A stretch of 64,000 nt of DNA from Nostoc sp. ATCC 43529 (GCA_003326205.1 LWTK01000045.1:62352-126351), one strand, 5' to 3'; shown: positions 35,144 to 46,193, numbered from the stretch's first letter. Translations and numbers: made by a program. The notes: a model not told the origin generated them from the letters alone.

Positions 35144-35440
35144 CGTGAGTCCTGAATGATAAGTTAGGAGTTAGGAGTTACGAGTTAAGAGTTAAGAGTG
35201 CTGAGTCTTAGTTATTAAGTTTAGCCGAGAGTAAAGGAGCACAAAAGGCAAAAGAAAATCATCTTCTGCACTGAAAAATTAATTGTAAAATTCAGAACTC
35301 GTTACCTACTCCTCACTGCTAACTCCTCACATAATTATCAGGCGGCAACTACACCTGAGGTCTTACGGCTCTCACCACTGCCAGTTAAATTTAAATAAAG
35401 TTACATTAGTCCATAAGAAAATACAAAAATCTTTAGATGA

Positions 35441-35460
35441 GGGTGAATTTTATATCACCC
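35441..35460. promoter_or_regulatory. Dyad GGGTGA-N8-TCACCC upstream of clpC
   Basis: A perfect 6-bp inverted repeat with an AT-rich 8-bp centre, 34 bp before the clpC ATG, so probably in the 5' untranslated region or promoter. It could be an operator or an RNA hairpin. No protein can be named. Confidence 0.35.
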
Positions 35461-35493
35461 AAAGTCGAAGCAGCAAGGGAGCAAGAACCCGCT

Positions 35494-37947
35494 ATGTTTG
35501 AACACTTCACTTCCGAAGCCATTAGAGTAATTATGCTAGCTCAGGAGGAGGCACGTCGCCTGGGACACAACTTCGTAGGAACTGAACAAATTCTCCTGGG
35601 TTTGATGGGAGAAGGAACTGGGGTTGCTGCTAAAGTGCTGGCCGAGTTAGGCGTTACTCTCAAAGATGCACGCCGCGAGGTAGAAAAAATTATTGGTAGG
35701 GGTTCTGGCTTTGTACCACCAGAAATTCCTTTTACTCCCAAGGTAAAAAGCCTCTTTGAGCAATCGTTTAAAGAAGCTCATAGTTTGGGGCAGAACTACA
35801 TTAATACTGAACACTTACTCTTAGGATTGACTGAGGCAGGCGAAGGTGTTGCCGCCAAAGTGTTGCAAAATCTAGGAGTTGATTTCAAGACTGTTCGCAG
35901 CGCGATTATTCGCCGTTTGGGTGAAAATGCCCCGGCTTTCGCTAGTGGTGGTAGTCAAAAGCGTACCACTACACTAACTATGGAGGAGTTTGGTAGAAAT
36001 TTGACCAAACTAGCACAAGCTGGGGAACTCGACCCCGTAGTCGGCCGCGAGAAGGAAATTGAGCGTGCTGTGCAAATTCTCGGTCGCCGCACTAAGAATA
36101 ACCCAGTGTTGATTGGGGAACCAGGAGTTGGTAAAACTGCGATCGCTGAAGGTTTAGCTCAACGTATTGTTAATCAAGATATCCCCGAATCGTTACAAGA
36201 TAAGCAAGTCATCAGCCTAGATATGGGTTTATTAGTGGCTGGAACTCGCTTCCGTGGCGATTTTGAAGAACGGATCAAAAAAGTAGTAGAAGAAGTCCGT
36301 TCTGTTGGCAATATCATCTTGGTAATTGACGAAATTCACACTCTCGTCGGCGCTGGTGGTACAGAAGGCGGTTTGGATGCAGCTAACATTCTCAAACCCG
36401 CTTTAGCACGGGGTGAACTCCAGTGCATCGGCGCAACCACCCTGGATGAATATCGCAAGCATATCGAACGCGATGCCGCCCTCGAACGTCGTTTCCAACC
36501 GATTATGGTCGGCGAACCATCAGTAGAGGAAACCGTACAAATTCTTTACGGCTTGCGCGGTGCTTATGAACAACACCACAAAGTCACAATTTCTGACGCA
36601 GCGGTGGTAGCAGCAGCCAAGTTGTCAGACCGCTATATTAGCGATCGCTTTTTGCCAGATAAAGCAATAGACTTAATTGATGAAGCTGGCTCCCGCGTTC
36701 GCCTGCGGAACTCCCAAAGTTCTGCCAATAGAGAACTCAAGCGCGAACTCGCTGGGGTGACCAAAGCCAAACAAACAGCAGTTAAAGCCCAAGATTTTGA
36801 TAAAGCTGGACAACTGCGCGACCAAGAATTAGAACTCACAGCAAAACTGCAAAGTGAAATAGCAGAAAGTGAGAAAAATCTCAATACTGCTGTAGTTGAT
36901 GAAGAAGACATCGCCCAAATCGTTGCTTCTTGGACTGGCGTACCAGTCAACAAGCTAACTGAATCTGAATCAGAGTTGCTCCTGCACCTAGAAGACACTC
37001 TGCACCAGCGTCTCATTGGCCAAGAGCAAGCAGTCACATCTGTATCTCGTGCCATCCGTCGCGCCCGCGTCGGCTTAAAAAATCCCAATCGCCCCATCGC
37101 TAGCTTTATCTTTTCTGGCCCCACTGGCGTTGGGAAAACAGAATTAGCCAAGGCGTTGGCTGCTTATTTCTTTGGTTCGGAAGAAGCGATGATTCGCTTA
37201 GATATGTCCGAATACATGGAAAGTCACACCGTCTCTAAATTAATTGGTTCGCCTCCTGGTTATGTAGGATACGACGAAGGCGGACAGCTAACTGAATTAG
37301 TGCGGCGCAAACCATATACAGTGCTGCTTTTCGACGAAATCGAAAAAGCACACCCCGATGTATTCAATATGCTGCTGCAAATCTTGGATGACGGTCAACT
37401 TACTGATGCCAAAGGTCGAAAAGTGGACTTTAAGAACACACTGATTATTTTGACCTCTAACATCGGTTCCAAGGTGATTGAAAAAGGTGGTAGTGGTTTG
37501 GGCTTTGATTTTGACACCCAAGCCGACGCTAGTTACAACCGCATTCGCAACTTGGTAAATGAAGAACTGAAAAATTACTTCCGTCCAGAGTTCCTCAACC
37601 GTCTCGATGAAATTATCGTCTTCACCCAGCTTTCCAGAGATGAAGTCAAGCAAATTGCTGACATTATGCTCCGTGATGTTGCTAACCGCTTAACAGAAAA
37701 AGGAATTACTTTAGAAGTTAGCGATCGCTTCAAAGAACGGGTGGTACAAGAAGGCTATAATCCTAGCTATGGCGCTAGACCATTACGCCGAGCAATTATG
37801 CGGCTTTTGGAAGATTCTCTCGCCGAAGCAATGCTATCTGGTGAAATTATAGACGGAGACACAGCAATTGTAGATGTTGATGATGACTCCCAAGTAAGAG
37901 TCCAAAAATCAGCAAAACGAGAGTTGTTATTGGCAAATGTTGGCTAA
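35494..37947 (+). CDS. clpC: ATP-dependent Clp protease ATPase subunit ClpC
   Basis: 817 residues from ATG 35494 ([15 protein letters not shown]), the family start; an in-frame ATG at 35437 adds 19 residues and is less likely. Two N-terminal Clp repeats (residues ~1-145), AAA+ domain 1 (GEPGVGKT ~208), a UVR-type middle domain ([17 protein letters not shown]), AAA+ domain 2 (GPTGVGKTE ~541), and a basic C-terminus. As HSP100 chaperone it feeds proteins to ClpP/ClpR and is essential in cyanobacteria. An intrinsic terminator lies 134 bp downstream. Confidence 0.97.
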   Translation: MFEHFTSEAIRVIMLAQEEARRLGHNFVGTEQILLGLMGEGTGVAAKVLAELGVTLKDARREVEKIIGRGSGFVPPEIPFTPKVKSLFEQSFKEAHSLGQNYINTEHLLLGLTEAGEGVAAKVLQNLGVDFKTVRSAIIRRLGENAPAFASGGSQKRTTTLTMEEFGRNLTKLAQAGELDPVVGREKEIERAVQILGRRTKNNPVLIGEPGVGKTAIAEGLAQRIVNQDIPESLQDKQVISLDMGLLVAGTRFRGDFEERIKKVVEEVRSVGNIILVIDEIHTLVGAGGTEGGLDAANILKPALARGELQCIGATTLDEYRKHIERDAALERRFQPIMVGEPSVEETVQILYGLRGAYEQHHKVTISDAAVVAAAKLSDRYISDRFLPDKAIDLIDEAGSRVRLRNSQSSANRELKRELAGVTKAKQTAVKAQDFDKAGQLRDQELELTAKLQSEIAESEKNLNTAVVDEEDIAQIVASWTGVPVNKLTESESELLLHLEDTLHQRLIGQEQAVTSVSRAIRRARVGLKNPNRPIASFIFSGPTGVGKTELAKALAAYFFGSEEAMIRLDMSEYMESHTVSKLIGSPPGYVGYDEGGQLTELVRRKPYTVLLFDEIEKAHPDVFNMLLQILDDGQLTDAKGRKVDFKNTLIILTSNIGSKVIEKGGSGLGFDFDTQADASYNRIRNLVNEELKNYFRPEFLNRLDEIIVFTQLSRDEVKQIADIMLRDVANRLTEKGITLEVSDRFKERVVQEGYNPSYGARPLRRAIMRLLEDSLAEAMLSGEIIDGDTAIVDVDDDSQVRVQKSAKRELLLANVG

Positions 37948-38080
37948 TATCTTGGCTAATATTTATACCTAATCACTTTTTGCTGTAATATTTTAGGAAC
38001 ACTCTAGCCTCTTGCTTAGGCAGAGGTACAAACAGGGGCATCTCAGACAAACATCAAGTGAAATGGTATTATATGCTTCA

Positions 38081-38111
38081 CCTCTGGTAGAAATACCAGG
38101 GGCTTTTTTTT
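38081..38111 (+). terminator. Intrinsic terminator after clpC
   Basis: CCTCTGGTA and TACCAGGGG pair over 9 positions (one wobble) around GAAA, followed by CTTTTTTTT. This is the clearest rho-independent terminator in the window. The remainder of the 37948-38595 gap is AT-rich with a CGCAGAGGCGCAGAG filler at ~38229-38243. Confidence 0.85.
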
Positions 38112-38439
38112 AGGATAATTTTCTTACAGACACTTGAACAGTATTTTTAAGACAATACAGTTGAATTATAAAAATCCTAAGTTTTATCCAATACGGTTCA
38201 CTTAAGGCCAAAACTCTTGTTTTACGAACCGCAGAGGCGCAGAGAACACAGAGAGAAGAAAGAGTAGAAATGCTTAACTGAACTATATTGAAGTTTTAGC
38301 CAGAATATTTTTTAGAATATATATCTCAATGTTTTTACTATTTTTATGGAAATTATTCATTAATAATTAATACTATTATTCAGTTATTAAAAACCTGACT
38401 CTAGCATTTAACGTTTGCTTAGAGAAGAATATAAGCGCC

Positions 38440-38469
38440 TTGACCATTCTAAGTACTTGGTATTATACT
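38440..38469 (+). promoter_or_regulatory. Sigma-70-type promoter for the small exported protein
   Basis: TTGACC (38440-38445) and TATACT (38464-38469) are separated by 18 bp, close to consensus. Transcription would start near 38476, giving a ~120-base leader before the ATG at 38596. Confidence 0.5.
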
Positions 38470-38595
38470 ATACTTAATGTTTATTTGGATAATCAATTGA
38501 ACACTTAACACCTTTGTTAAAAAAAACGTTTTGTTCTGTCTTCTGTCCTATTTTGCTCTTGTTATTACATTTTTTTTCAAACATTACTACAAACG

Positions 38596-38889
38596 ATGAA
38601 AAAATCACTCCTTCTCGTAGCATTGGTTACTATACCGACACTTTGCCTTTCAAGTCCCTCCTTTGCTTCTGTTTACATCAAATACTATAATAAGGACTCA
38701 CAAAAGCATGTGATGAAAGTTCAGATGGATGGCTTAAGCAAAGAAGTGACATTCAACGGTGGTACAACTGGAGCAGCAACTGTGCAAGGCAGTGGCAAAA
38801 ATGCTGTAATAGAGACTTCCTGTGGAAAAATCGAAGTCAAAGATGATTCCAAAATTGAAATCAAAGACGGTTGTATCAAGGTTTTGTAA
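38596..38889 (+). CDS. Small exported protein of unknown function
   Basis: 97 residues. A clear signal peptide (KKSLLLVALVTIPTLCLSS, cleavage near SFAS) is followed by a beta-rich 70-residue domain with two cysteines (ETSCGKIEV and KDGCIKVL) that could form a disulfide. Not recognised. It stands alone with its own good promoter, downstream of the clpC terminator. Periplasmic or secreted. Confidence 0.75.
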   Translation: MKKSLLLVALVTIPTLCLSSPSFASVYIKYYNKDSQKHVMKVQMDGLSKEVTFNGGTTGAATVQGSGKNAVIETSCGKIEVKDDSKIEIKDGCIKVL

Positions 38890-39175
38890 GGGATTACCAA
38901 GAAATAAATTATCCAATCTTGTGGGGTGGGCATCTTGCAAAGGGACTCATGTTAAAGGGGTCTTAGGGTTCCCCATAACTCAAGTTAGGGGCTTGATACT
39001 ATGAGGCTATATTTCTTGTACTACGTATCTCGAAATATATCTTTTTCCTTCTCCATCTTTAAAAAGAGGGGCTTTATACCTGTGGGGAAAAGTTTTTAAT
39101 TCTTTCCCTTTACCCCTTTCCCCTTGCCCTTTTCCCTTCTCGGTAAAGTACCTACGTACTTAGTCATTTTTGAAG

Positions 39176-39285
39176 AAGAATTCAGAAGTCAGAATTCAGG
39201 AGTCAGAATCAAGACGCTGCGCTATCCGCCAGTCATACAGAATTCAGAATGAATTCTGACTCCTGACTCCTGAATTCTGTTCGAT
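39176..39285. repeat. Inverted repeat of CAGAATTCAGGAGTCAGAAT type
   Basis: AGAAGTCAGAATTCAGGAGTC-like arms at ~39185-39210 and ~39248-39280 are inverted copies around CGCTGCGCTATCCGCCAG. It belongs to the AGAATTC/GGAGTC filler repeats scattered in the window. The 38890-39395 gap contains this, a fragment of the GTGGGGTGGGC repeat near 38920, and no gene. Confidence 0.6.
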
Positions 39286-39395
39286 AAAAATATCTCTTTC
39301 TTAATCTCTCTGTCTTCTCTGTGACTCCTTGCGGTAAGCGACTTTGCTTCTACGTTAAAAAAGTATTTTTCAAAACTCAGATAAGACTGCTAGAG

Positions 39396-40445
39396 CTATA
39401 ATTCTTGATGCAATAAATCCAAATATTTAATCATTTCATATAGCGAATAATGAATAGATACATTTTTGTTGTCTGTAATTTGCCACATATTTTTCTCTTT
39501 ATTTGCTATCACCTTTATTGAAATTTTTGATAGTTTATTATCTAAATTCTGAGAAATATTTACACATTGATTAACCAAAAACCCCACTCTTTCTAAAGCA
39601 CGAATAGTCCATATTACTGCAATTCCTTCACCGATGATATTAATTTCTGCTTTGTGCGGCGTGTGGAGATGAAATTCTCCAGAAGAAATATCAAATTCTA
39701 CACCTTCGCTGCGGAAAGTATTAGCAAAAGCACCACTCAAAACTAAATCTTCCGGTGCGCCAACATTTAAATTCCCATTACTTGATAATAACCAAACTTT
39801 ATCCGCCAGCCGCAAAGCTAAATCTAAATCGTGGGTAGAAAGGAGAATCGCTTGATTTGTTTCTCGTGTTAACTGGCGTAACAATTGCATAATTTCTACC
39901 CTTCGCGGTAAATCGAGAAATGCTGTTGGCTCATCAAGTAACATAACAATAGGCGACTGAGCCAAAGCACGCGCAATCATAATTTTTTGTCGTTCACCAT
40001 CACTTAATTCGCTAACTTGACGTGGTGCTAAGTGTACTGCGCCTACAGATTTGATAGCCCAATTTACTATTGCGTCATCTTCAGGTGTTAACTTTCCCCA
40101 CCAATTAGTGTAAGGATATCGTCCCAGAGTCACCAAGGTGTAAGCCGATAGCATTCCCACATCAACTTTCTCGGTGAGTACTAAACTCAGACGTTTGGCT
40201 AAATCTTGCGGCGCTAACTTGTAAATATCATCATCCAAGAGTCGCACTTTACCTGCGATTGGGGGTTGCATTCCGGCGAGCGATCGCAGTAATGTAGACT
40301 TACCCGCACCATTAGGGCCAAGTAAACAAACAAGTTCCCCACCTTGCAGAGATACAGAAATATCCAACGCAACACTCCGGAGGGTTTTTCGGGATGTTTT
40401 ATAACCAATAGTCAAATTGTCAGTTGTGAGAATTGCATCACTCAT
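39396..40445 (-). CDS. ABC transporter ATP-binding protein (FecE/BtuD type)
   Basis: 349 residues. Walker A GPNGAGKST (43-51), signature LSDGERQK, Walker B IVMLLDEPT, and the H-loop in STHD. It energises uptake of a cobalamin or an iron-siderophore with the permease upstream, whose gene overlaps by 4 bases. The C-terminal ~90 residues beyond the usual ~255-residue domain are an extension of unknown role. Last gene of the riboswitch-headed cluster. Confidence 0.9.
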   Translation of the reverse strand: MSDAILTTDNLTIGYKTSRKTLRSVALDISVSLQGGELVCLLGPNGAGKSTLLRSLAGMQPPIAGKVRLLDDDIYKLAPQDLAKRLSLVLTEKVDVGMLSAYTLVTLGRYPYTNWWGKLTPEDDAIVNWAIKSVGAVHLAPRQVSELSDGERQKIMIARALAQSPIVMLLDEPTAFLDLPRRVEIMQLLRQLTRETNQAILLSTHDLDLALRLADKVWLLSSNGNLNVGAPEDLVLSGAFANTFRSEGVEFDISSGEFHLHTPHKAEINIIGEGIAVIWTIRALERVGFLVNQCVNISQNLDNKLSKISIKVIANKEKNMWQITDNKNVSIHYSLYEMIKYLDLLHQEL

Positions 40446-41491
40446 GAGGGGAAAGATTTTTGAGAATTACGCCGCAGAATTACCCAAGTCACAACAGGAG
40501 TTCCTATCAAAGCGGTAATAGCATTTAAAGGTAAAACCATTTGACTTACCCAAAGTTGAGAAAACAAATCTGCAATCAACGCTAAAATTGCTCCCATAAT
40601 AATTACCCCAGGAATTAATATCCGATGGTCAGCAGTATTTAAAAGACTGCGACAAAGGTGGGGAATTGCAACACCTAAAAACGCTATCGGGCCACAAAAA
40701 GCTGTAATTCCTCCTGCTAACACAGATGCACTGCTAATAATATAAAATCTGGTTTGTTGGACTGTTAACCCTAGACTACGTGCATAAGATTCACCAAGTA
40801 AAAAAGCATTTAAAGGTTTTGATAACAGCACTGCTACTAATAATCCCAGACAGATAACGGGAGTTAAAATCACTAACTGTTTCCAAGTCACACCAGCAAA
40901 ACTGCCAAAAGTCCACATTATATAACTTTGAATCCGTTCTTTGGAACTAAATTGCAAGAGAATACTCACCATTGCACTTGTAGCATAGCCAAATAATAAA
41001 CCTAAAATTAGTAATGTCATTGTGTCTTGCACTCGGCGAGAAACAACTAACATTATTCCTAACACCGATGCTGCACCAAGACTTGCTGCTATTACTAAAC
41101 CAAAATCGCCAATTATCCCCAAATTTGCTAATAATGTAGGTGTGGTAGCGTTTGCTAGCAATACAACTAATGCTACTCCTAAACTTGCACCAGAACTAAT
41201 TCCCAAAACAAATGGCCCCGCTAATGGATTTCTAAATAAAGTTTGCATTTGTAAACCACTTACACCCAAAGCTGCACCTGCTAAAGTTGCAGTTAAAGCT
41301 TTAGGTAAACGAAATTTGATAATAATACTAGTCCATATCGCTTTTTCTGGTTGCTGTCCAAATAAAATAGCAATTACTTCATCAATGGGTATATCGACAG
41401 ACCCCAAAGCTAAGTCTAATAAAAATGCCAAGATTAAGGCTGTAAGTAAAATGGAGAAAAGTAGAAATTTTTGATTGGCAATTTTGTGCAT
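40442..41491 (-). CDS. FecCD/BtuC-type ABC transporter permease
   Basis: 349 residues from ATG 41491; TTG 41509 is a weaker alternative. About ten membrane helices with the family motif GAALGVSGLQMQTLFRNPLA near residue 76 and the ATPase-coupling region CGPIAFLGVAIPHLCR. Imports vitamin B12 or iron chelates across the inner membrane as a homodimer. Overlaps the ATPase gene by four bases. The stretch between this gene and the binding-protein gene (218 bp) shows nothing clear. Confidence 0.92.
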   Translation of the reverse strand: MHKIANQKFLLFSILLTALILAFLLDLALGSVDIPIDEVIAILFGQQPEKAIWTSIIIKFRLPKALTATLAGAALGVSGLQMQTLFRNPLAGPFVLGISSGASLGVALVVLLANATTPTLLANLGIIGDFGLVIAASLGAASVLGIMLVVSRRVQDTMTLLILGLLFGYATSAMVSILLQFSSKERIQSYIMWTFGSFAGVTWKQLVILTPVICLGLLVAVLLSKPLNAFLLGESYARSLGLTVQQTRFYIISSASVLAGGITAFCGPIAFLGVAIPHLCRSLLNTADHRILIPGVIIMGAILALIADLFSQLWVSQMVLPLNAITALIGTPVVTWVILRRNSQKSFPS

Positions 41492-41709
41492 TATTAAGTA
41501 GTTTTTCAATTTATTTTTTTGTTTAATAAAACAGCAATCTTGGCGTCATTCGCCAGAATTAGTGAATTTAATTCAGGGATTCGCTCTGTCACTGAACGAC
41601 CCTCTCAATAAACGGTCAAACACCGCACAAATTGAAATTTAAATCGTCTATAATTAGTTGCAAGCTACTCCGAACTAATTGATTTTGAATTCTGAATTCT
41701 TCTTCAACA

Positions 41710-42930
41710 TCATTCAATGATTTGACGATAGTAAAATAATCTATAATTAGGTAATATCTCTGGATGTAGTATCTTAATTAAATCAGATAGCACTATATCT
41801 GGATTACTAATTCCACCTTCCCAGTAATCATTACCGTCATTGGCGTTAACACGAGCATTGTTATTATAAAGATTCCTCTTTTTTAGGGCATTAAAATCAG
41901 CATAACGATTATCTTCAGCTATTAAATCTTTGATACTCCTCCAATTTTGACGAAAATTTAACCAGTAATCAGCATTACTAGCACGTTCCAAAACTACCTC
42001 AAAAGATAAAGGTAAACTACCTGATGATTTATCATCACTCCAGAGATAATTTCCTCCCGCATCAGCTAGATATTTGGCTACATAACTTTTGCCTCCAGGC
42101 ATATACCAAGTACCTTTAAAGTTAAATCCAACAAAAACACTCGGACGATTTTTTATAGATTGAGCTTTTCGGGCTATTGTTTTATATTTTTTCGTAATTT
42201 CGCCAAATATCTGTTCTGCTTGTTGCTCTTTATTAAAGAACAAAGCAGTAAATTTCAACCATTCACTTCTTCCCAATGGTGTGTCTTCCATATATTCAGC
42301 ATTTATGGCTACTTTTAACCCTGCTTCAGTTAATTTTTGGTAACTGTCAGTTTGGGAATTTCCAGTACCATAGCTTGTTACTAAATCTGGGTTTAATTCT
42401 AATAATTTTTCAATATTAACATTGGAATTATTACCTATTTCTGAAACTTTACCCGCTTGAATGTGCTTGACAATCTCAGGTGTATTTACTTGCTTAATGT
42501 CACTAATTGCAATAAGTTTATCAACTACTCCTAACTTGGCTAAGTGGGGTAAATGAGTGGTGGAAAGAGAGACGATGGAATTAACTGGTACTGGAATTAT
42601 CTGTGCTTGATTAAATCCGCTTGGCGTAGGAGTTCCACATTGAACTAAAACATATTGAAAACCAGTTTTAGCATTCTGCCAAGGATTTTTTATGGTAACG
42701 ATTTTGTAGTGTTTGTGATATTCTACTGTCAAGCCTGTTGCATGAATAATCTTAATTTTATTAGGGAAGTAATCAGTATTGGGGTCATAGTTTTGAATAC
42801 AGGCGTTATTATTGTTATCTCTCGATGTGTTGATTGCTGTACTATGGCAAGCAATGATTAAGGTTGCTATTAAGAAGAATTGACACAAGAAAATAATGGG
42901 TTTTGAGTGAGGGAGTTTTACCAATTTCAT
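41710..42930 (-). CDS. Periplasmic B12/siderophore-binding lipoprotein (BtuF/FepB type)
   Basis: 406 residues from ATG 42930 (MKLVKLPHSKP). A longer frame to 43005 is rejected since its first 25 residues come from a CGCAGAGGCGCAGAG-type filler repeat. Signal peptide with lipobox LIIAC (Cys28). The mature protein has two lobes with the family's VDKLIAISD, LLELNPDLVTSYG and …ADAGGNYLW… segments. It delivers substrate to the FecCD-type permease downstream. Substrate is not certain: the riboswitch argues for a corrinoid, the Fur box for iron. Confidence 0.87.
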   Translation of the reverse strand: MKLVKLPHSKPIIFLCQFFLIATLIIACHSTAINTSRDNNNNACIQNYDPNTDYFPNKIKIIHATGLTVEYHKHYKIVTIKNPWQNAKTGFQYVLVQCGTPTPSGFNQAQIIPVPVNSIVSLSTTHLPHLAKLGVVDKLIAISDIKQVNTPEIVKHIQAGKVSEIGNNSNVNIEKLLELNPDLVTSYGTGNSQTDSYQKLTEAGLKVAINAEYMEDTPLGRSEWLKFTALFFNKEQQAEQIFGEITKKYKTIARKAQSIKNRPSVFVGFNFKGTWYMPGGKSYVAKYLADAGGNYLWSDDKSSGSLPLSFEVVLERASNADYWLNFRQNWRSIKDLIAEDNRYADFNALKKRNLYNNNARVNANDGNDYWEGGISNPDIVLSDLIKILHPEILPNYRLFYYRQIIE

Positions 42931-43091
42931 GGGTTTTAGAGAAATATGATTTTTCTCACGCAGAGGCGCAGAGGCAAGGCAGCGCAGTCTTGGGGTTTCC
43001 CCCATGAGCGACTGCCGCGCAGAGAAGAGTATGAGGAGAAATCGCTCAAAAATGGCTTTATATCTTTGCGTGAGATTTTAATAAAGATAAA

Positions 43092-43964
43092 TTACACAGA
43101 CTCTGGTGGATAGCAATGTTCAATAAGTTTGTTACCTTTAAGCACGTGTTCATTGACAATAGTTTCAGCTACATTTGGGTTAACGCGAGTGTACCAAGTT
43201 CTATCATCGGAATAAAATACTACCGGGCCTAATTGACAAACTTCTAAACAACCAGATGTTCTAACTTCTACGTCTACACCTGCTTTTTCAACTGCTGATT
43301 TTAAAGCTTCAAATGTAGGTTGCCATTTCCGTGAAGGAAGACAACGAGTAGAAGTACAAACTGAGATATAAGAGTTTTTTAAGGGATTTTTGGTAAAGGG
43401 TATGGGTTTATTTCCTAAAACATAAATATCTCGTAGTTCCTGATAAAGAGTTAACTTTGATAAGTTAGGCTTACCTTCTGGTAATAAATTTTCACCTTCT
43501 ACGTATGGATTTGGTAGGAAAATAGTCATGAGGTTTTCATCTGCGCCATTCCAAAAATCGATTCCCCAACTTCTAGGGATACCTTCTGCATTAAACCGTC
43601 GATAAAACGCAGCACGACTTACTTGACGTTGTTGCCTTAGTTCTAAAGGAGTCTTACAATGAGGGCCACCTAAATTAGCCTCAATACATAGATGCAAATG
43701 CCAGCCTTCTGCTACTACTGTGAGATATCCATCATAGAGAATACAAATTTTAGGTGGAGCATTAAATTCCAATTCTAATACACCACCTTGCACAATATGT
43801 CCTACCCCTACCTGCTGCCAATTTTCCTGAAATAAGGTGTAGAGTAATGACGATAAAACATCGGTACTAGAATCAAAATATTCATATTCAATTTTTCCAT
43901 ACTCTGGTAAAGGGTTAGTGACAAATTGATTTAATCGGTTTACCCAGGAATTAAATTCAGTCAT
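43092..43964 (-). CDS. [2Fe-2S] thioredoxin-like ferredoxin domain protein
   Basis: 290 residues. The C-terminal ~90 residues contain four cysteines in the pattern of thioredoxin-like [2Fe-2S] ferredoxins (VCTSTRCLPSRKW, then SGCLEVCQLGPVVFY and DRTWYTRV). The N-terminal ~190 residues are a separate domain with a Trp/His-rich centre (VVAEGWHLHLCIEANLGGPHC) that I recognise only as recurrent beside cobalamin-regulated genes. Lies between the TonB receptor and the binding protein, all on the minus strand. It may reduce or chaperone the imported corrinoid or metal; inference. Confidence 0.75.
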   Translation of the reverse strand: MTEFNSWVNRLNQFVTNPLPEYGKIEYEYFDSSTDVLSSLLYTLFQENWQQVGVGHIVQGGVLELEFNAPPKICILYDGYLTVVAEGWHLHLCIEANLGGPHCKTPLELRQQRQVSRAAFYRRFNAEGIPRSWGIDFWNGADENLMTIFLPNPYVEGENLLPEGKPNLSKLTLYQELRDIYVLGNKPIPFTKNPLKNSYISVCTSTRCLPSRKWQPTFEALKSAVEKAGVDVEVRTSGCLEVCQLGPVVFYSDDRTWYTRVNPNVAETIVNEHVLKGNKLIEHCYPPESV

Positions 43965-44051
43965 AGCTTTTAACTCTATAATATTCAGCTTGATTTACGC
44001 TAACAGTTTGAGAAACTAAACTCCAAAAATTTATCCTATCCTTTAGCCAAT

Positions 44052-46193
44052 CTAAAATTTCCAGTTCAACCCAACTTGAAAAACCCTACCTGCATCAGGA
44101 AACCCTGCAAACAATTGATATCTTTGATTAAAGATATTATCTACACTACCATTCACAGCTAAATTAGCGCTCAATGGTACTCGTAACTTCACATCAAATG
44201 TTGTGTATCCTGCTAGAAATTCGGTGTTGATGTTATTCGTCGGATATTTACCAAGTGAATGCATAAGTATTCCCATATATAAACCTTCCGGGTTTTCATA
44301 ATTAATTCCAACATTTATACTATCTGCACCTGCAAACCGCAATTCTTTATTAGTTTCTGCGGGATTAGAGCTTTCTAAAATCCGGGGGTCATTCGCTGTA
44401 TAATTGACGAAAGCATAGACATTTTTCGTAAGCTGCAAATTCAAGGTTGCTTCTAATCCTGTAGTTTCAACTAAGCCGATATTTTCCCAAGTTCCTGTAT
44501 TTCCGTTTACAGGTGGTATCAGTGATTTAAAAGCAATCACATCAGAGACTCGATTGTAAAAAAATGTTAAACGTAATAAGCCGATATGGCCGAGTTTTTG
44601 GTCAATTCCCACATCAAAACTATCACCTCTTTCGGGTTTAAGTTCTGGGTTACCGATATTGCTAGGATTATTATTGAATAAATTGGCAATGGTTGGAACT
44701 CGGAAATTTTTGATATAGTTGGCTCTAAAAGTTGTAGAGTCAGAAATTGCAAATTTTGTACCTACAGAGGGAGATGTCGCGGAACTATTTATCAAGCTGC
44801 TAAAGTCTTGCCGTAAGCCTAAATTAACAGTCCAGTTAGGAGTAAAATTTACTTCATATCTGGCAAATAAGGCTCCTTGACTAATACTAGTATCGTAGTT
44901 TATCCTCTCTATATTTGTAGAATAACTAAAAGATGTATTGCGTACATTCACATTGCGATAGTCAAAGCCATAAACTAAGCTTTGATTTTTGGCAAAATTC
45001 CAACTGTGTGTAGTTTGAATTCCGTAAGAAGTTTGGTTAGAATCAAAGCGATTCTGAGATGCAAGTGCGCCACTACGATTGTCAAAACGTGTGTTGATAA
45101 AATCGCTATAAACTCTTGCTGTTAAAAGTGAATCATCTCCACTACCTAGTTTTGAGTTCCAGGTTAAATCTGTCAAAACTTGGTCTGTGTATTTGCGATT
45201 ATTCTCGGTTAGGGAGTTAAAAAAACCTTGACCAAATTGTGGTACAGGAATAGGTACTCCTCCCGGTACACCCTGTTCTTTTGCTAAATATATTGTGGAG
45301 AAGGCAAGAGTGTTACGTTTACCTAAGTTTGCATCAAGTTTAATGTTAAAATTATTGTAGAGAGTATCATTATTTTCCCTGGTTCCCTGAAAATTGGCTT
45401 CAGGAATTGCAAAAGGATAGTTATATTTGGCTTGAGTGCGGTTGTATCCAATTACCCAACCAATATCTCCAGTTTTTCCGCTATTTTGAATACTCTGTTG
45501 GTTTAGTCCATAAGCACCAATGTTGACTTTCGCTTCCGTTGTAATTTTTTCTGTGGGACGACGGGTGATAATATTAATTACTCCACCAATTGCATCGGAA
45601 CCATAAAGAGTAGAACCACCACCCGGTAATACTTCAATTCTTTCGATGTTATTGGTGGTAAATTCTGAAAGGTCAAACTCACCGCTACCAAGATTATTAA
45701 TTGGTCTACCATCAAGCAATATTAATACTTGACCGGTGTTAGAACCGCGAATAAATTGACCGCTTAAAGCATTGACTTCGGTTCCAACTGTACCATCAGG
45801 CAAAATACCAGGAAGAAATTTTAGCGCTTCTCTGACAGTTCTAGCACCTTGCGCTTCCATTTCTTCACCCGTGATTACGTAAATTGGACGGGTAGAATCT
45901 TTCACTGTCCCTTCACGACGAAAGGGTGAATACACAGGTTCATTTAATAGCTTGTCGATGACTGTTAGTTCAATGTCAGGTTCTTTTTCTGCTGTGGAGG
46001 CTGGCGCATTTTGAGATATAACTTCCCCAACTGGTTGTAAGTCTTTGGCTGAACCTACACGGTTGGATAATTCTGATATTTGTGGAATTTCTGTGGCTTT
46101 GGTGCTGTGATTTTCCAATAGTATTCTCAGGACAATAATCAAACTAGACACAACAATTTGAATTCCCCATTTGGCAACGAAATTACTATGCAT
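44052..46193 (-). CDS. TonB-dependent outer-membrane receptor (BtuB/siderophore type)
   Basis: 713 residues from ATG 46193; TTG 46208 is in frame upstream. Signal-like N-terminus, then a linker, a plug domain (~residues 95-205; VITGEEMEAQGARTVREAL, VLPGGGSTLYGSDAIGGVIN) and a 22-strand beta-barrel ending in Phe (…FQVGLNWKF). The AMIN domain common in cyanobacterial siderophore receptors is not seen. Takes up a TonB-energised substrate, probably cobalamin or a ferric chelate. A perfect 7-1-7 Fur box lies 128 bp upstream. Confidence 0.92.
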   Translation of the reverse strand: MHSNFVAKWGIQIVVSSLIIVLRILLENHSTKATEIPQISELSNRVGSAKDLQPVGEVISQNAPASTAEKEPDIELTVIDKLLNEPVYSPFRREGTVKDSTRPIYVITGEEMEAQGARTVREALKFLPGILPDGTVGTEVNALSGQFIRGSNTGQVLILLDGRPINNLGSGEFDLSEFTTNNIERIEVLPGGGSTLYGSDAIGGVINIITRRPTEKITTEAKVNIGAYGLNQQSIQNSGKTGDIGWVIGYNRTQAKYNYPFAIPEANFQGTRENNDTLYNNFNIKLDANLGKRNTLAFSTIYLAKEQGVPGGVPIPVPQFGQGFFNSLTENNRKYTDQVLTDLTWNSKLGSGDDSLLTARVYSDFINTRFDNRSGALASQNRFDSNQTSYGIQTTHSWNFAKNQSLVYGFDYRNVNVRNTSFSYSTNIERINYDTSISQGALFARYEVNFTPNWTVNLGLRQDFSSLINSSATSPSVGTKFAISDSTTFRANYIKNFRVPTIANLFNNNPSNIGNPELKPERGDSFDVGIDQKLGHIGLLRLTFFYNRVSDVIAFKSLIPPVNGNTGTWENIGLVETTGLEATLNLQLTKNVYAFVNYTANDPRILESSNPAETNKELRFAGADSINVGINYENPEGLYMGILMHSLGKYPTNNINTEFLAGYTTFDVKLRVPLSANLAVNGSVDNIFNQRYQLFAGFPDAGRVFQVGLNWKF

